Shown in pieces: positions 24,701 through 36,800 of a DNA stretch of 64,000 nt. Every line of letters begins with the position of its first letter. The stretch's first letter is position 1. The stretch is from Styela clava (lineage: Eukaryota; Chordata; Ascidiacea; Stolidobranchia; Styelidae). The translations under genes were made by a program, and so were the position numbers. The stretch is from NCBI RefSeq assembly GCF_964204865.1, contig NC_135259.1:12472974-12536973 (forward strand). Direction: 5' to 3'. Below the pieces are notes generated by a model, which was given only the letters and a program-made list of their open reading frames with translations, was not told where the DNA came from and ran no database searches.

Positions 24701-27700
24701 AATTTACTATTCTAAAATAATATTTTCAGTTATTAAACATTGAATATTTATTCTTGATCAGATCACGTGCAACATAAAAATTGGAAAATTCGCAATTGCA
24801 CAAAATATCATATCAGTGATTACCACTTGTACAGGGGCTCATTCAGAGTGTATAGTACAATTAATCTTTGTATTAAAAAATTTCTATGCAAAGCAGCAAC
24901 AATAAACATAAAAAAACAGATTTTTTTTGACTCACCATAATCACCAAATGCATATCCAAGTACTCCTTTCAATTCTTCATTGTCAGTCAACTCATCCAAT
25001 ATTTGCTTGGCACTGGTTTTAGTCATTTTGTCATATCTGAAAAATATAATGTTGACAACCTAATACTATTAGTTGGTATTAGGAATGGTCATGAGCATAT
25101 CAGATTCAAGATTCGGAGTTAATCTTCTGAAAATGAGGGCTATACATGAGAGATTTTACTAAATCCTAGAGTTCATCAATCATTATTTGGGTTAAGACTA
25201 GTATCTTACCATCACACCTTGATAAAAAATGGGGATTGCTGGTTCGAATTTTGTGGGTAAATATCTAGATTTAAATGACTATTGAATTCCTTGTAACCAC
25301 AAAATAATAGTTAGTCAATGGACTTGATAGGTCAATGTCCTCCAGGTATTTTGGTATCCTCTAACAGCATAAGTCCATTTGATTCAGAAAATACTAAATC
25401 TGACCTATCTAGCCAATCAACAAAATGGTTCAGAGTTTTTGACATAGCTTTTCCATGTAACTGGATCACCAAACTTACTATAAGTTTACTATACAAAATG
25501 GCATGATTATGCTGTCATATCAATTTCTTGCACATATTTTACAGTTCAATGTGTTACTTACCTACTATAAAGTAAATTATACAGCCCTGTTTTCATGAGA
25601 AAGTTCAATAACCATATGGGAAGCATTTTCATTAGAGCATATCCAACAACAGAATCAGAACTTTGCTGGTAAAAAAAAATTATAATAATTAATGATTTTT
25701 CATTAAAGAACCAAAAATGTTGAATGCAATGTTTTCTCTGTGTTGTTTCTTACTAATTGAGATAACGGATGTTTCGATCTACCTCCCAGACGCCACAATT
25801 TTTCCTAAATTGAGATATTTACTACCGGTATATCGAATATAAATAATGAATCTTGAATGTCTGAATGTACCGGTATTCAGATTGTTTTGGACATCCTTGG
25901 TACTACGCCATCAGAGAGTTCATAAGATAATAAATGAACAACAATAATCAAATATACATGAAATTTTCTTCATTTCAAAAACATCCCAACGTTTTAAGGA
26001 AAGCACGTTTAGCTGTTAATTGGCATCTGGGTTTTGGCGTGATCGAGACAAGCCCAAAGGCTAAAGGCGCTAATGGACTCCATTTCGATCGAGAGTAATT
26101 ACAGATTTTCTGGCGTTAATGAACCAAAAATGTTCGTGACAATTGTCTAACAGTAATGAAAGCCATCCTTTGTTTTAGTATCATAATTATTCAAACAATA
26201 ATGCAATATATAAAAGCAATCGTAAAACGCTTTCTGTTTGATTTTCTTTGATTTGGTTTTGAATCAATAAAAAACAATAACAATGAATAAATCCTGTATA
26301 AGGCTTGAATCAAACGAAGCTCTACAAAAGCACTGAAACAGTCATGAGCATTTTCGGCAGACCCACTTCGCTTAGAAAAAATTGTGCAAGTTTATTACAT
26401 ATTCCTTACAAAATTTAGACATCTTAACTAGGAATTGTCAAAATATTATTAATGATTTTCATATTTCCATTTCAACTATGCCAGCCACCTTTAAATCGTC
26501 ACTATCCTACCAAAACGAGAATAGTAACTGTGACTGTGTCCCAGTCAATTTCTCAATGAGGACTGCAAAAAATATTTCAGATTAAAAAACTTTTGAAATG
26601 GCCATATCTTTATAGTTAAACGTAACTTACTGGGTACATCCTCAATAAAAAGCTGGTTATAGCTAAAGTTCTATTCTGACTAGGGGTTGAACAGCATTAC
26701 ATTGAATACAAATGTTGTAAAATCTCACATTAATCAATTTCACAAACTCAGTAATTGCTTTTTCTTCTTTTGGAAATTGGTTTATCAAATTTTGTTCATA
26801 TTCACCTTCTCCGGCTTTCATCTTGAATGCTTTTGACGTCCCATCTGTAAAAAAAATAAATAAATAAAACATAGTGCTGTAATACTATTATTTGTGAAAA
26901 ATCAAAAAAATTTGTAAAAATTCGGTATGCTGCAAAACTACATATTGTGATCTACAATGCGCAGAAAAATAGCTTCGTCAGTTATGTACTGATATCTTAA
27001 TTTAATTAGGTAATGGCATCATTGTATCTGAAAAGACTGAAAAGACCCTACCCAAACATATAGTGCCAAAAGTTATTTGATATCATTAAATAAATGTGTA
27101 AAATAAAAGGAAACTCATAGGGGATAACTTGAATAGTTTTTTGAAAATAAAAGATAAAAAAACGGACATACGGCAGGATGGTAGTAATACTTAATTTAAG
27201 TTTTAGGTTTTCTTAAAAAGAAGTAAACTCTATTAAAAAAAAATGATTAAAAAAATTGAACTTCGTTAATTTAACACTGTCATACATGAGAAATAGCTAC
27301 CCCAGGAGTTATCACATTGTGTGTCACAACACAGTGCGTAATAAGATGATTTTGAGTGCATTGCAAAAAATCAATCCTTTGCTCAAAAATCAAGTTTGAA
27401 AAGTTTTGGGAACCATTGAGCTAGCCAAGACGTGTAAAAAAAAGCAGTGTTCCACTGAAATATCTTTTGAATGTTTTTTTTTGTACTCAAGAATAGTCAT
27501 GCCACAACAAAATATTGGCCACTTATAAAATACAACCACCTTTCATTTTCAACATGATTGTATCAAATTCTTTGTCGGTCATCTCCCATACAAGCTGCCC
27601 ATCTGTCATTACATCAAATAAAGTATGATTCATCGATCCATCATACATTTCTCCGACATAATGAAGACCTTATAAACAACAAATTGAATGACCATAAGAA

Positions 27701-28250
27701 CAAAAGGAAAAAGATACAGGAAGATATAAAATATAAATATAGAATATATCAATATCATGTTTTGATTATCTGAATTTCAAATTGAACTCTGTCAAAATCA
27801 ATTTTTTGATCACACCAACTCTACATTGCATCTCCGTTCGTTGATGTAATAAAAAAAATTTTCGAATCACATGCACATTAAAATTATCACCATCTTACCA
27901 ACATCAAATTCAAATCCTTTTTCTTCATAAGTATGAGTGCTTCCACCAGCTCTGTCATGTTGTTCAAGTACCAAAACCTTTTTTCCTGCCCTTGATAAAC
28001 AAGCACCACACATCAGACCTCCCATTCCGCTACCAATAATGATTGCATCTGGATCCGTGGGAATTTTTTCAACTTTGAATCCAACTTTCAGGACCTTGTC
28101 TCTTTTTGATTGATCAATAACCACTGGATTGGGGGAACGAACGGAGTCATCACAAAATGGATTTTTAGCGAAGTTCTTCCATACTTTCAATGAGTAAAGA
28201 AAAGCAATTACAAAGATAGCAATAATAGTTTCTCCAATACCAAATGCCAT
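18712..28250 (-). CDS. RETSAT: Retinol saturase (all-trans-retinol 13,14-reductase), complete
   Basis: Exons, 5' to 3' on the minus strand: 27899-28250, 27540-27668, 26729-26844, 25562-25665, 24936-25036, 24381-24575, 23697-23816, 22316-22451, 21797-21912, 21063-21229, 19998-20157, 18712-18860. They sum to 1845 nt (614 codons plus TAG) with every phase joining; human RETSAT has 610 residues. ATG at 28250 precedes a hydrophobic N-terminal anchor (about 6-22). Then comes the FAD-binding Rossmann motif IIGSGMGGLMCGACLSRAG (71-89) with the acidic residue of VLEQH at 96, then GGSTHTY. Later family landmarks are YYPRGGSSELAFNM, LVGLKGTTEELGL, YLSMPREDAANADLPIAF, WEWFEEWE and the C-terminal GLYLSGQDTFTCGIMGAA. 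The enzyme family saturates the 13-14 double bond of retinol at the endoplasmic reticulum. Introns carry a SINE pair, a MITE and an 82-bp duplication. Confidence 0.95.
19331..19494. repeat. Perfect tandem duplication, 2 x 82 bp
   Basis: Bases 19331-19412 and 19413-19494 are identical as read (unit begins ACTAGAAATAACCATG, ends GTTTATACATG). Perfect identity implies a recent event or an assembly artefact. It lies in the last RETSAT intron, away from the splice sites. Confidence 0.9.
20643..20845 (+). mobile_element. 203-bp MITE family M1, copy 1, with 9-bp target duplication
   Basis: Starts GGTGACCGTACATTTGAAC and ends in the near inverted repeat GGTTCAAATGTAATGGAACC. ATTAACTAC flanks both sides (20634-20642 and 20846-20854). 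Inside, GGTTCAA/TTGAACC modules recur several times. A copy of identical length lies in reverse orientation at 32720-32922. Located in a RETSAT intron. Confidence 0.85.
22080..22275 (+). repeat. tRNA-derived SINE, copy 1
   Basis: Carries a pol III B-box (GGGTTCGAATCCTGTG) at about 22145-22160 and an A-box-like stretch about 45 bp upstream. The non-tRNA body includes GGTTCACGTAGCCGCTGG and CACCATCAAGTCTATGCGTC. The same body occurs at 23948-24235 and, reversed, at 37566-37790. Inside a RETSAT intron. It is not a functional tRNA gene: no cloverleaf can be completed. Confidence 0.75.
22545..22561. repeat. (TATG)n microsatellite
   Basis: Four tandem TATG units in a RETSAT intron. Confidence 0.8.
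23948..24235 (+). repeat. tRNA-derived SINE, copy 2, with full tail
   Basis: Begins with an A-box-like TGGCGCATCATGCTAAGC, then GGGTTCGCAGGTTTGAATCC (duplicated B-box region). The shared body follows (GGTTCACTTTACCACTGG, CATGCATCTGAACC), then a longer 3' part (GACTGGTAACCAGACGAAAG) and a TCCTATCC-type repeated tail. The most complete of three copies. RETSAT intron. Confidence 0.8.
25733..26120 (+). repeat. Dispersed repeat R2, copy 1
   Basis: About 390 bp in the RETSAT intron between exons 25562-25665 and 26729-26844, repeated in the same orientation at 29390-29820. Shared modules: TTGTTTCTTACTAATTGAGA, ATTCAGATTGTTTTGGACAT, GGCATCTGGGTTTTGGCGTG and ATCGAGACAAGC. No transposase or reverse transcriptase. 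Class unknown. Confidence 0.75.
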
Positions 28251-28718
28251 CTGAATTTATTCCGTAATTCCACACTAAGAAGCAAGTTTCAAGTTTCGAT
28301 TATATCAGCAATGAAATGACTAGCAGCTTGTCAACAGTATAGGGCAGGAAAGCACAACTAACATGACAAAACAGAAAATCCTGTAAATAATTGAATATAA
28401 TTATCTATTAAGCAATCAGAAGTGTGAGTAAATAGAATATTTCACATCTCTACTCTGTGAGTAATCATTAACATTGTTGGCAAATAAATCGCACAGACAA
28501 GAATGAGAATGAAAATATTCTTTCTGTGGTTTATACCTTTTTGACGATACATCCAACTTTCAATAAATATAATTTGTCAATATATATATGTTTTACTATG
28601 ATGTAACAAACGCAACTTATTAACGTTTCCATGTATTTTTGAAATAGCTATATTTCCATGACAATTCGTCACAAAACACCTAGGATGCATTTGGCTACTT
28701 CTTTAAATGCACTTAGAA

Positions 28719-28939
28719 CATGGGTGTGCAGCCTTTAATATACTGTATCGACCATATTTCGCCATCCTTATTTCAATATCCCCAATATAACTTTTATGTT
28801 ACCACCACTATAGGGTATAGGTAGACTTTGCAACGAGAAGAAATTGGAATTACTCTTACATACCAAGTTAAACTAAATTAAAAACTCGTTTCACGGCCCG
28901 CACACATTTAGCCCACGGCCTGCAGGTTGCACACACCTG
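28719..28939. mobile_element. hAT-like MITE, 221 bp, near-perfect 8-bp target duplication
   Basis: Starts CATGGGTGTGCAGCC and ends GGTTGCACACACCTG. Flanks are ACTTAGAA (28711-28718) and ACTTAGAT (28940-28947), 7 of 8 matching. The right part (ACTCGTTTCACGGCCCGCAC) is related to the element at 46163-46489. No ORF. Confidence 0.75.
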
Positions 28940-29389
28940 ACTTAGATTTCAGAATCAATTCATTGTTAAAAATGGGTACTTTCTGCTGAGGTGCACTAAA
29001 GGTTGGCCAAAATTGAATAATACCAGAGTCAATATTCAATTTTTCACTGAGAACTGTAGAAACGACACCAAAGGTCATTTTGGGGTAATGTGAAATAAAA
29101 GTTTTGGAATATGGCTGGACTATTCTACACAAACATTAATTATATCAAACAATACAGCATTACAGAAGCCACACAGTTCGATGAACAATAATATATTTAC
29201 TATGCAGGGATGGCCGAAACCAAATATTTTACCATTTTGAATACATTCTGAAAAAATATTTTTTTGAAATATCGATTATGAAATATCGAATACGTTCTAA
29301 ATTGCGGACAAATTTACGTGTGAAATTACATAAAAACTATATCTTCATCATATCTCAAACAATGCAAATATATTCTAAAGGTCAAAGTT

Positions 29390-29820
29390 TCCTCTGTGTT
29401 GTTTCTTACTAATTGAGATAACGTACGTTTCGATCTACCTGTCAGACGCCACAATTATTCCTAAATTGAGATATTCACTATATCAAATATAAATAAAGAA
29501 TCTCGAATGTCTGAATGTACCGGTATTCTGGTATTCAGATTGTTTTGGACATCCTTCTGTCCTTGGTACTACGCCATCAGAAAGTTAATAAAATAATAAA
29601 TGAACAACAATAACCAAGTATAGATGAAATTTTCTTTCTTTAAAAAACATCTTCACGTTTTGAGAAAAAAGTGTTTAGCTGTTAATTGGCATCTGGGTTT
29701 TGGCGTGATCGAGACAAGCACAAAGGCTAAAGGCGCTCGTCTTTTAAATCTGTTTGTGGTAATAGACAGTCATAACTCCTTTTCGATCGTGAATAATTAC
29801 GAATTTTCCGGCGTGCAAAC
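29390..29820 (+). repeat. Dispersed repeat R2, copy 2
   Basis: Second copy of the block at 25733-26120, same orientation. It is slightly longer through small insertions, for example a duplicated CGGTATTCTGGTATTC and an extra stretch before ATCGTGAATAATTACG. Confidence 0.75.
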
Positions 29821-30600
29821 TGAATTTTGATCGCGTGTATTTTCAGAACGCTAGCGTCCTCTACCGGTACTCCGCCGATCACTAACAAACAGATACAAGC
29901 AATGGCAATGCAGTACCGGTACCTAATGTCAGGATGGATTTGTCAAGTGCGAACACCCAATGGCAGTAAGGGGAAATCCCTCGCACTTGCTGACTCACGG
30001 TGGTAAACTGGTAAATCCCCGATATCTACAATAACATGGGAGGTCGGTCAACGAATGCGGCAGGCACCGTGTCTACATCCAACTGCCCAACATGAAGTCA
30101 CAGAAGACGCCTGACAAGCTTACATTCAAACAAGTTTTATTAAAATCAAGAGAGATTAGTAATATCCTGAAAATCTCATCAGTTCAATCAGAATACTGGA
30201 ATATAGGATCTGACGATTGCTCATGTCAAAATCCTTGTCGTTTGTAAAATAAGTTTCCAGAATTTCTGAAATTTAGTGATTGCAGGATTGAACAAATGCG
30301 AAAATGTAAACGGCATACGGTAACAGAACAGCGTACAGGCGTAGAGAAATGGACTTGATTATAAAAATAGAGTTGAGTAGAAGGTCAAAAAGTTTGTAAA
30401 TGACTGCTGCGATGTACTAACAGACAGATGTCTGGATGTACTGATGTAAGAGTGTCCTAATGCAGGTAGAAAGAGAAACACTCTTTCTCCCACGCACTCT
30501 GTGAATAGCTGAGATTTAGATAAAATAATTTATTTTCAACTTCGCCATATTCGCCAATTATTTTTAATTTTCACATTTCAACCATTTTTACACTGCTGTA

Positions 30601-30616
30601 CCCCCCCCCCCCCCCC
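30601..30616. repeat. Poly(C) tract, 16 bp
   Basis: Uninterrupted run of 16 C, bordered by GTA on the left and GTAC on the right. Runs of 13 C occur at 991-1003 and 13863-13875. They stand out in AT-rich DNA. Length may be a base-calling estimate. Confidence 0.85.
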
Positions 30617-30885
30617 GTACTTAGTAATAATATAACAACTACGATTTATATCTCCTTCGATTGATTTTGTTTGATAAATACTGTGCTAATCAATATACCA
30701 AAACAGTTTTATATTAACAGGATAGTACTTTTTTTTGATAAGTCTATGCAGTGCTTAAATTATATTTCTAAATCATGTTCTTGTATATACAGATATATCT
30801 CTGTTTGAAATTGTGAATTGCTTTTTAAATAGGCCACACTATATTACTCATAAAAATTTAATTGGAATTCTGGCTTCTCAAGGAA

Positions 30886-33800
30886 ATGGCGACAAATTTT
30901 TTTTGTCTGATGCTGGTCTTATTCCAAAGTGTGTTCGCTCTCAACCAACAGAAACCTAATATTATATTCATGTTAATGGATGATGTGAGTTTCCATGTTG
31001 TCCAAGTGTAATCAAATTTGAGTACCCGTTAATTGTAGTATTTTTCAAATTAGCAAATTTGTCGCTTTCATAATTTCTCTATATACAAATAGCAAATAAA
31101 AATTGCAGTTTTTTATGTCAATTTCACTTTTGTTGTGAATTTATGAGTTCTTATGAGAAAATGATACTTTGTGATATTGTGTCATTATTACCTCTGATAT
31201 TGATTTTAACATTGAAAGTATGTACATCTTTATCTGTCAGAGTTTCGGTTCTTATTTCCAGGACTTGAAATTCCATTTCTGTTATCTATGTACAAGTCGA
31301 AATAAACTTATTTTTTGTTGCAGATGGGATGGGGCGATCTTGGTATATTTGGACACCCAGCAAAAGAAACTCCAAATTTAGACAAAATGTCTGCAGAAGG
31401 AATGTTGTTTACTGATTTCTATAGTGCTAATCCTCTATGTTCACCATGTGAGTAAAACATTGCGTAAATGATAACTTTGTTGGATTACGGCTGTTGTCAT
31501 ATGCTCACAAAATTTAAAAACAAAATGTTGTCCAAAACGACTCGAATATTTGCATACATTTAAAATTCATTATATTCGATCTAGTGAAATTTTAAATTTA
31601 GGATTCATATAGAATATTCTTATTTAAAAATTAATGATTTTTGCCATCATACATGCAGATAATAACATACAATATCTCAACTGGTAAAAAACTATAGAGA
31701 TTTACGAATTTTTGTTCACATGCGCTCGCCCCCAGTTCAGAATGTATTCGATATCAAAAAATATTTCCTCAGAATGTAATTGGCACATTGTAATGTTCAG
31801 TTTTGGCCATCCCTGGTTATATGTAACCTTACTAATATTTTTTTAATGAAACTTTAAGCCTACATTTTTCTGATGATAAATGCAGTTTTAGTGTGTTATT
31901 TTGCATGTCTTGTGACTTGAATTAGGTATATTCCATTTCAGCCAGAGCAGCAATGTTGACGGGTAGGTTGCCGATAAGAAATGGATTTTATACAAGCACT
32001 TATCATGGACATAACGGTGAGTGAGAAAAAGGTTTTCTGATTCATTTGGCATGATGTGAAAAATGTTTCGGTAGAATTATAGAATTTCGATTGAAACAAA
32101 TTTTTCTGTTCGTTTCAGAGTTTAAAATTATGGCAATTTTCTGAGAAGTTACAGATAGAAAGATAATTTATTTTGAACTCGACCATAGTGCAAAATAAAA
32201 ATATAATAACCTACAAGACATTCACTCAGCATGGGAAATTGGGAATTCAAGAAAGTTGCCGAAGCATTACAGAAATACATTTGTGTTAGTGTGTGGCTCT
32301 TGAATAGTGCCAATATGACAAGAAATAAATTATGTGTATTTTCACATTTTCAACTCATTCAAAATTATAGAAAATTTTCTATTACATCCAAGTATAAACA
32401 CTTGAATATCTAAGTGAAAAATTTTATGTCATGTTATTATTTGGTACAGATGAATGGATTACAATTTCTTGACTAGCATACTATTTATTTACTTATTTTA
32501 TTGCTTTACTTAGGTTATACACCTCAAAACATAGTTGGTGGAATCTCAGATTCAGAAGTATTGTTGCCAGAATTATTAAAACAAGCAGGATATTATACCA
32601 AACTAATTGGAAAATGGTAAGTCTGAAGTATATCAGAAAATTGGTTAGAATAGAATGCCCAACTTGTAAACTTCAAATTGATTTTTGCCAGGTTGGCTAT
32701 TTGTTATGAATGTTTTTTAGGTTCCATTACATTTGAACCCACGTACATTTGAACCCATGACAATTGCACCTGTATGGTATTGCACCGATGGAATTTTTTT
32801 TGTTTCACGGATAGTTAATCCCATACTAACCCTAACCCATGGGTTTTAGCACCCGCATATAGATTGAACCCGTGGATATACACATGTGTTCAAATGTACG
32901 TGGGTTCAAATGTACGGTCACCGTTTTTTACTATGAATATGATGGTTTATAGTTAAATAAATGTCCTTCATCCATGAGTTATCCCGATTTCATTCATACC
33001 GTAATACTAACAAATTGCATTCATTTACATATCTTCCTGAAAAGTAAACTAATTTGTCATAATTATAACCTTGAATACTAGATCGTAAGCAGTTTTGATA
33101 TGATTTTTGAACATTTATTATAAATCTTATTCTGTTCAGGCATTTGGGTCATCAAGAACAATATCTTCCGTTGAAACATGGATTTGATGAATGGTTTGGG
33201 GCACCAAACTGTCATTTTGGGCCCTATGATGATGTTTCCACTCCAAATATACCTGTATATGACAATGAAGACATGATTGGAAGGTAGTTTTCAGCAAAGC
33301 TCACAAAATCTAAAATATGACATAAAATGTTAACCTTTTCATCTATCTACCTATTTTTCTTCAGTATATTTATGTTGGTTATACGGTAAATACCACTGGT
33401 TCAAATTCGAAAATACGTAGTCACCTTTCAAAGACTCTCTCCACCCACATTTTCGATCCCCTGCTCTTCAATTAAAAGAAATATAGTTCGCTTTCAATGG
33501 TTTTTTGTCAATTATTTTTATTCACTTAATTTAATAATAAAGGACCAACAGAGAAAAGTAAAAAACTAAATGCATTACAGTCAAAGAATCAAACAAATTA
33601 AAGTTAATTAATTTTAGATTAATGTAGTCACTAAAATGATACCTAGTGAAGGCCTTTTCTCATGACAAATGAGAAGCACACTGTGGCAGAGGGAGTTTTG
33701 CGATTCCTTCTTATAAACATAACAGTGAAGAAAAGATACCGTATATATTGTAAATCATTATCAAGTATACTTATACAATGATTCCTCTTACTAAAGAGAG

Positions 33801-36800
33801 ACACACTATTGAATTTTGTGTACCTAATGAAGACACCAATTGCGAATTTAGCATAGATTTTTACCATTACTTTATGTTTTAATTTCACAGATATTATGAA
33901 GATTTTGTTATTGATAGAAACAAAGATTTATCTAATTATACTCATTTCTTGATTGAAGTGAGTATCTTTATCACAGCCGAAGTTATTTTAGAATGTCACA
34001 TATTTAGTATGTGATGTGATAGTCAATAACAGGAATGCTTTGTTGTATGTATACAATTTCTCTCACAAATTTATCAATAGAAATATAAAAGGTAAAATAC
34101 TACTAGTAATTTTATATAATGGAAGAGAAACTTACTCTTGGTGTTTCAATCACCAATTCATATGTAAATATCTAAGTATATAGGATTCTTTTGCTTCAGT
34201 TTTCTTCAGATATCAAGCGAATATCTCATATCACAAAAGGATCATTCCTTTAAATCAGGCGGCAAACTTTAGTTACTAGTGGGCCAAATATACATATTTT
34301 CGATAGGGTAGGGGGCGCACTTTGGATTTTTTGCCAACTTTCCTATGTTTCCCAGATGTTTTAATGCCAAATTTTATTCATAAAAAAAAATCAATAACAT
34401 TGTGGTTGTTGGGTTCACTGGCCGCAGTTTGCGGACCACTGCTTCAAATGGAAATAATGCAACATGGGTATGCTCTTACGATTTATACCTTTTATACATT
34501 TTTCTCTCCTCATTTACAGAAAGCGAAAGAATTTATTTCTCGAATGCATCAAGCTGATTCTCCATTTTTTCTATACTGGGCTCCTGACTCAACTCATGAT
34601 CCAGTATATTCATCTGAGAAGTTTCGTGGAAAAAGTCAGAGAGGAGCGTAAGTTATTTTGACTTCAGGCTATATGAATAATACTATTTCAATCACAAAAA
34701 ATTGAAATCAAATTCTTTTCGATGATGTTGAGATACCCTTGAGTTTGCTTCATTGCCTTTTGAAACATATATAGGATTATTGTTTCAATAAATAACTGTT
34801 GACAAATCTGACTCAGATTAGGGAAACATCATGAAGTATAAATTATGGCATTCGATCCATGTCTATCACTGAAGCTTGTATTTTTTGTAAAGGCACAGGG
34901 ATTTTACTTCATGACATCATGGTCATCTATTCCTATGTTGTAGCACCAAAACGTTTAGAGTCTCATCAATAACTAAAATTTTTTAACATATCAGTCTTTG
35001 CTTATATAGCGCCTTGCTTGGAGTAGAAGCCTTGAAAACTGTCATATATGGAAAGAAAAACTAAAAATGGATAATATATCATTCCGGCAATCCTAATATG
35101 GTACGCACTGCATTCTATCACTCATTTTAACGAGTTTTGTTTTTTAAAGATATGGCGATGCAGTTATGGAGCTGGATTATGGTGTAGGATCAATACTTAA
35201 TTTGTTGAAAGAATTGAATTTGGACCAAAACACTCTCGTCTTTTTTTCATCCGATAATGGTGCCGCAATGCTGAGTAGCTCATGTGGTAAGAGTATATCA
35301 CAGGGTGACCCAGAAAATGGAAACCATACTAAATGTTCTAAATCAGGGGTGGGCAACTTCTCTAGTTGGCGGTCCGGATGTGGGAAAATGAAGTCCTCGG
35401 TGGGCCAGATTAGAACATGAGTAGTATCCAATATCTTAATCCCATATCTATTCGCTAATGCAAGAAAAAAGTTATAAATCGCGTTCAAAGTGAAGTTTAC
35501 ACTTTACAAAAAATAGAGACCAAAAAACACATAATGAATTTATCATAATGTGCTGAAAGTGTGTTTAATGTAATATCATAATGTACTGATGTACAGTCAG
35601 CGGGCCGGACTCGGCCCGCGGGCCGTATGTTGCCCACCCCTGTTCTAAATCATTGGTTCTCACACTTTTTAAACCGTGTCCCCTTTTAAAAATTTGTCAA
35701 GAGTTGCGCCCCACCTCAATAATACCTAGCTAACAATAAGCTACAAATACCAGGGAATAAGGCGGAAGTATGTTTTATTCAAAAAAAAAATGTTGAAAAT
35801 ACGTGTAAACAAATATAAACAATAAAGAAATGTAAATATCCAAAATAAGGCGAGCAAGATCAAATCTATCAAATATTTTTATTTTCAATCAGCTTCACCA
35901 GCCCTATAAAATAATTGTCTGCGCGTCCCACCGTTTTAAATGAACAGGGTTTTTTTTTTGGTCATCCTGTATATCACTTATCAATCTAGAATTCTAAAAC
36001 TTTATATAAAAGTCCTTGCCAGTGCAGAGTATCGTTCAGAACTATGGCATGGAGAGGATTCATACCGTAATATGGGTCAACACATGGGATATTTATGTTG
36101 TTTCACTCAACAGCGTTATGACTTGCCTGTCTATTTTTTTATCCTGACAAAATTTGAAAAGAAGTTTGAACTTACAGTTATCTCACTTACAAAACTGAAG
36201 TATTATTTGTTACAATATTCATTTGATTCACTTTTTCAACAAACAACCCTCATCTGCAAAATCCATGGGTATCAGAATCTTAAATATAATTTATGGTTTT
36301 CGTTTTAAAATTTCTGGAGAATTTTTAGTGAACTGAGAATCCTGTTTTATATGTCCATTCAATGTAAACTGAAGTTAGGACCATAATTTATTCCTATAAC
36401 TAATACAATGATTGGAAATTAAAAACCTATTTTAAAATTGCAGTTGATGGTAGCAACGGACCATTTTTATGTGGAAAACAAACTACATTTGAGGGAGGCG
36501 TTAGAGAGCCAACTATTGCATGGGGACCAGGATTTGTCAAGCCAGGACAGGTGTGTAAACTATATTTTTAAATTCTCTGGAAATTGCCTGAACTTTATAT
36601 CCAAACATTAATATATAAATGTAAAGCTAATTGTTGTATTATCATACCACTTAGAAAAAAAGGGTACTCCCGAAGAGTGTGATCCAAGATAGTGGACACC
36701 GGAACGTAGTATTGTACCAGGTTAGGGTTAGGCCATAATTTCAGGTACAACTAATACGGGAGTCACTTGGCTAGTCCCCTAACTCGTAATAGAACTAAAA

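Larger units (their letters stand above)
28251..30885. other. Divergent intergenic region between RETSAT and GALNS
   Basis: 2.6 kb separating two start codons that face away from each other, so both promoters should lie here. It contains a hAT-like element (28719-28939), repeat R2 copy 2 (29390-29820) and a (C)16 tract (30601-30616). I see no further gene. Core promoters were not identified; the non-repetitive stretches next to each ATG are the likely places. Confidence 0.5.

Noticed and set aside
25205..25275. GCTGGTTCGAATTTTGTGGG, possible further SINE copy
   Set aside because: Only the B-box-like core matches. The shared SINE body does not follow.
34322..34651. 109-codon plus-strand ORF beginning [11 protein letters not shown]
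   Set aside because: Its last part is GALNS exon 7 read through from the upstream intron, including the end of a hAT-like element. Splice sites and phase support the exon starting at 34520.
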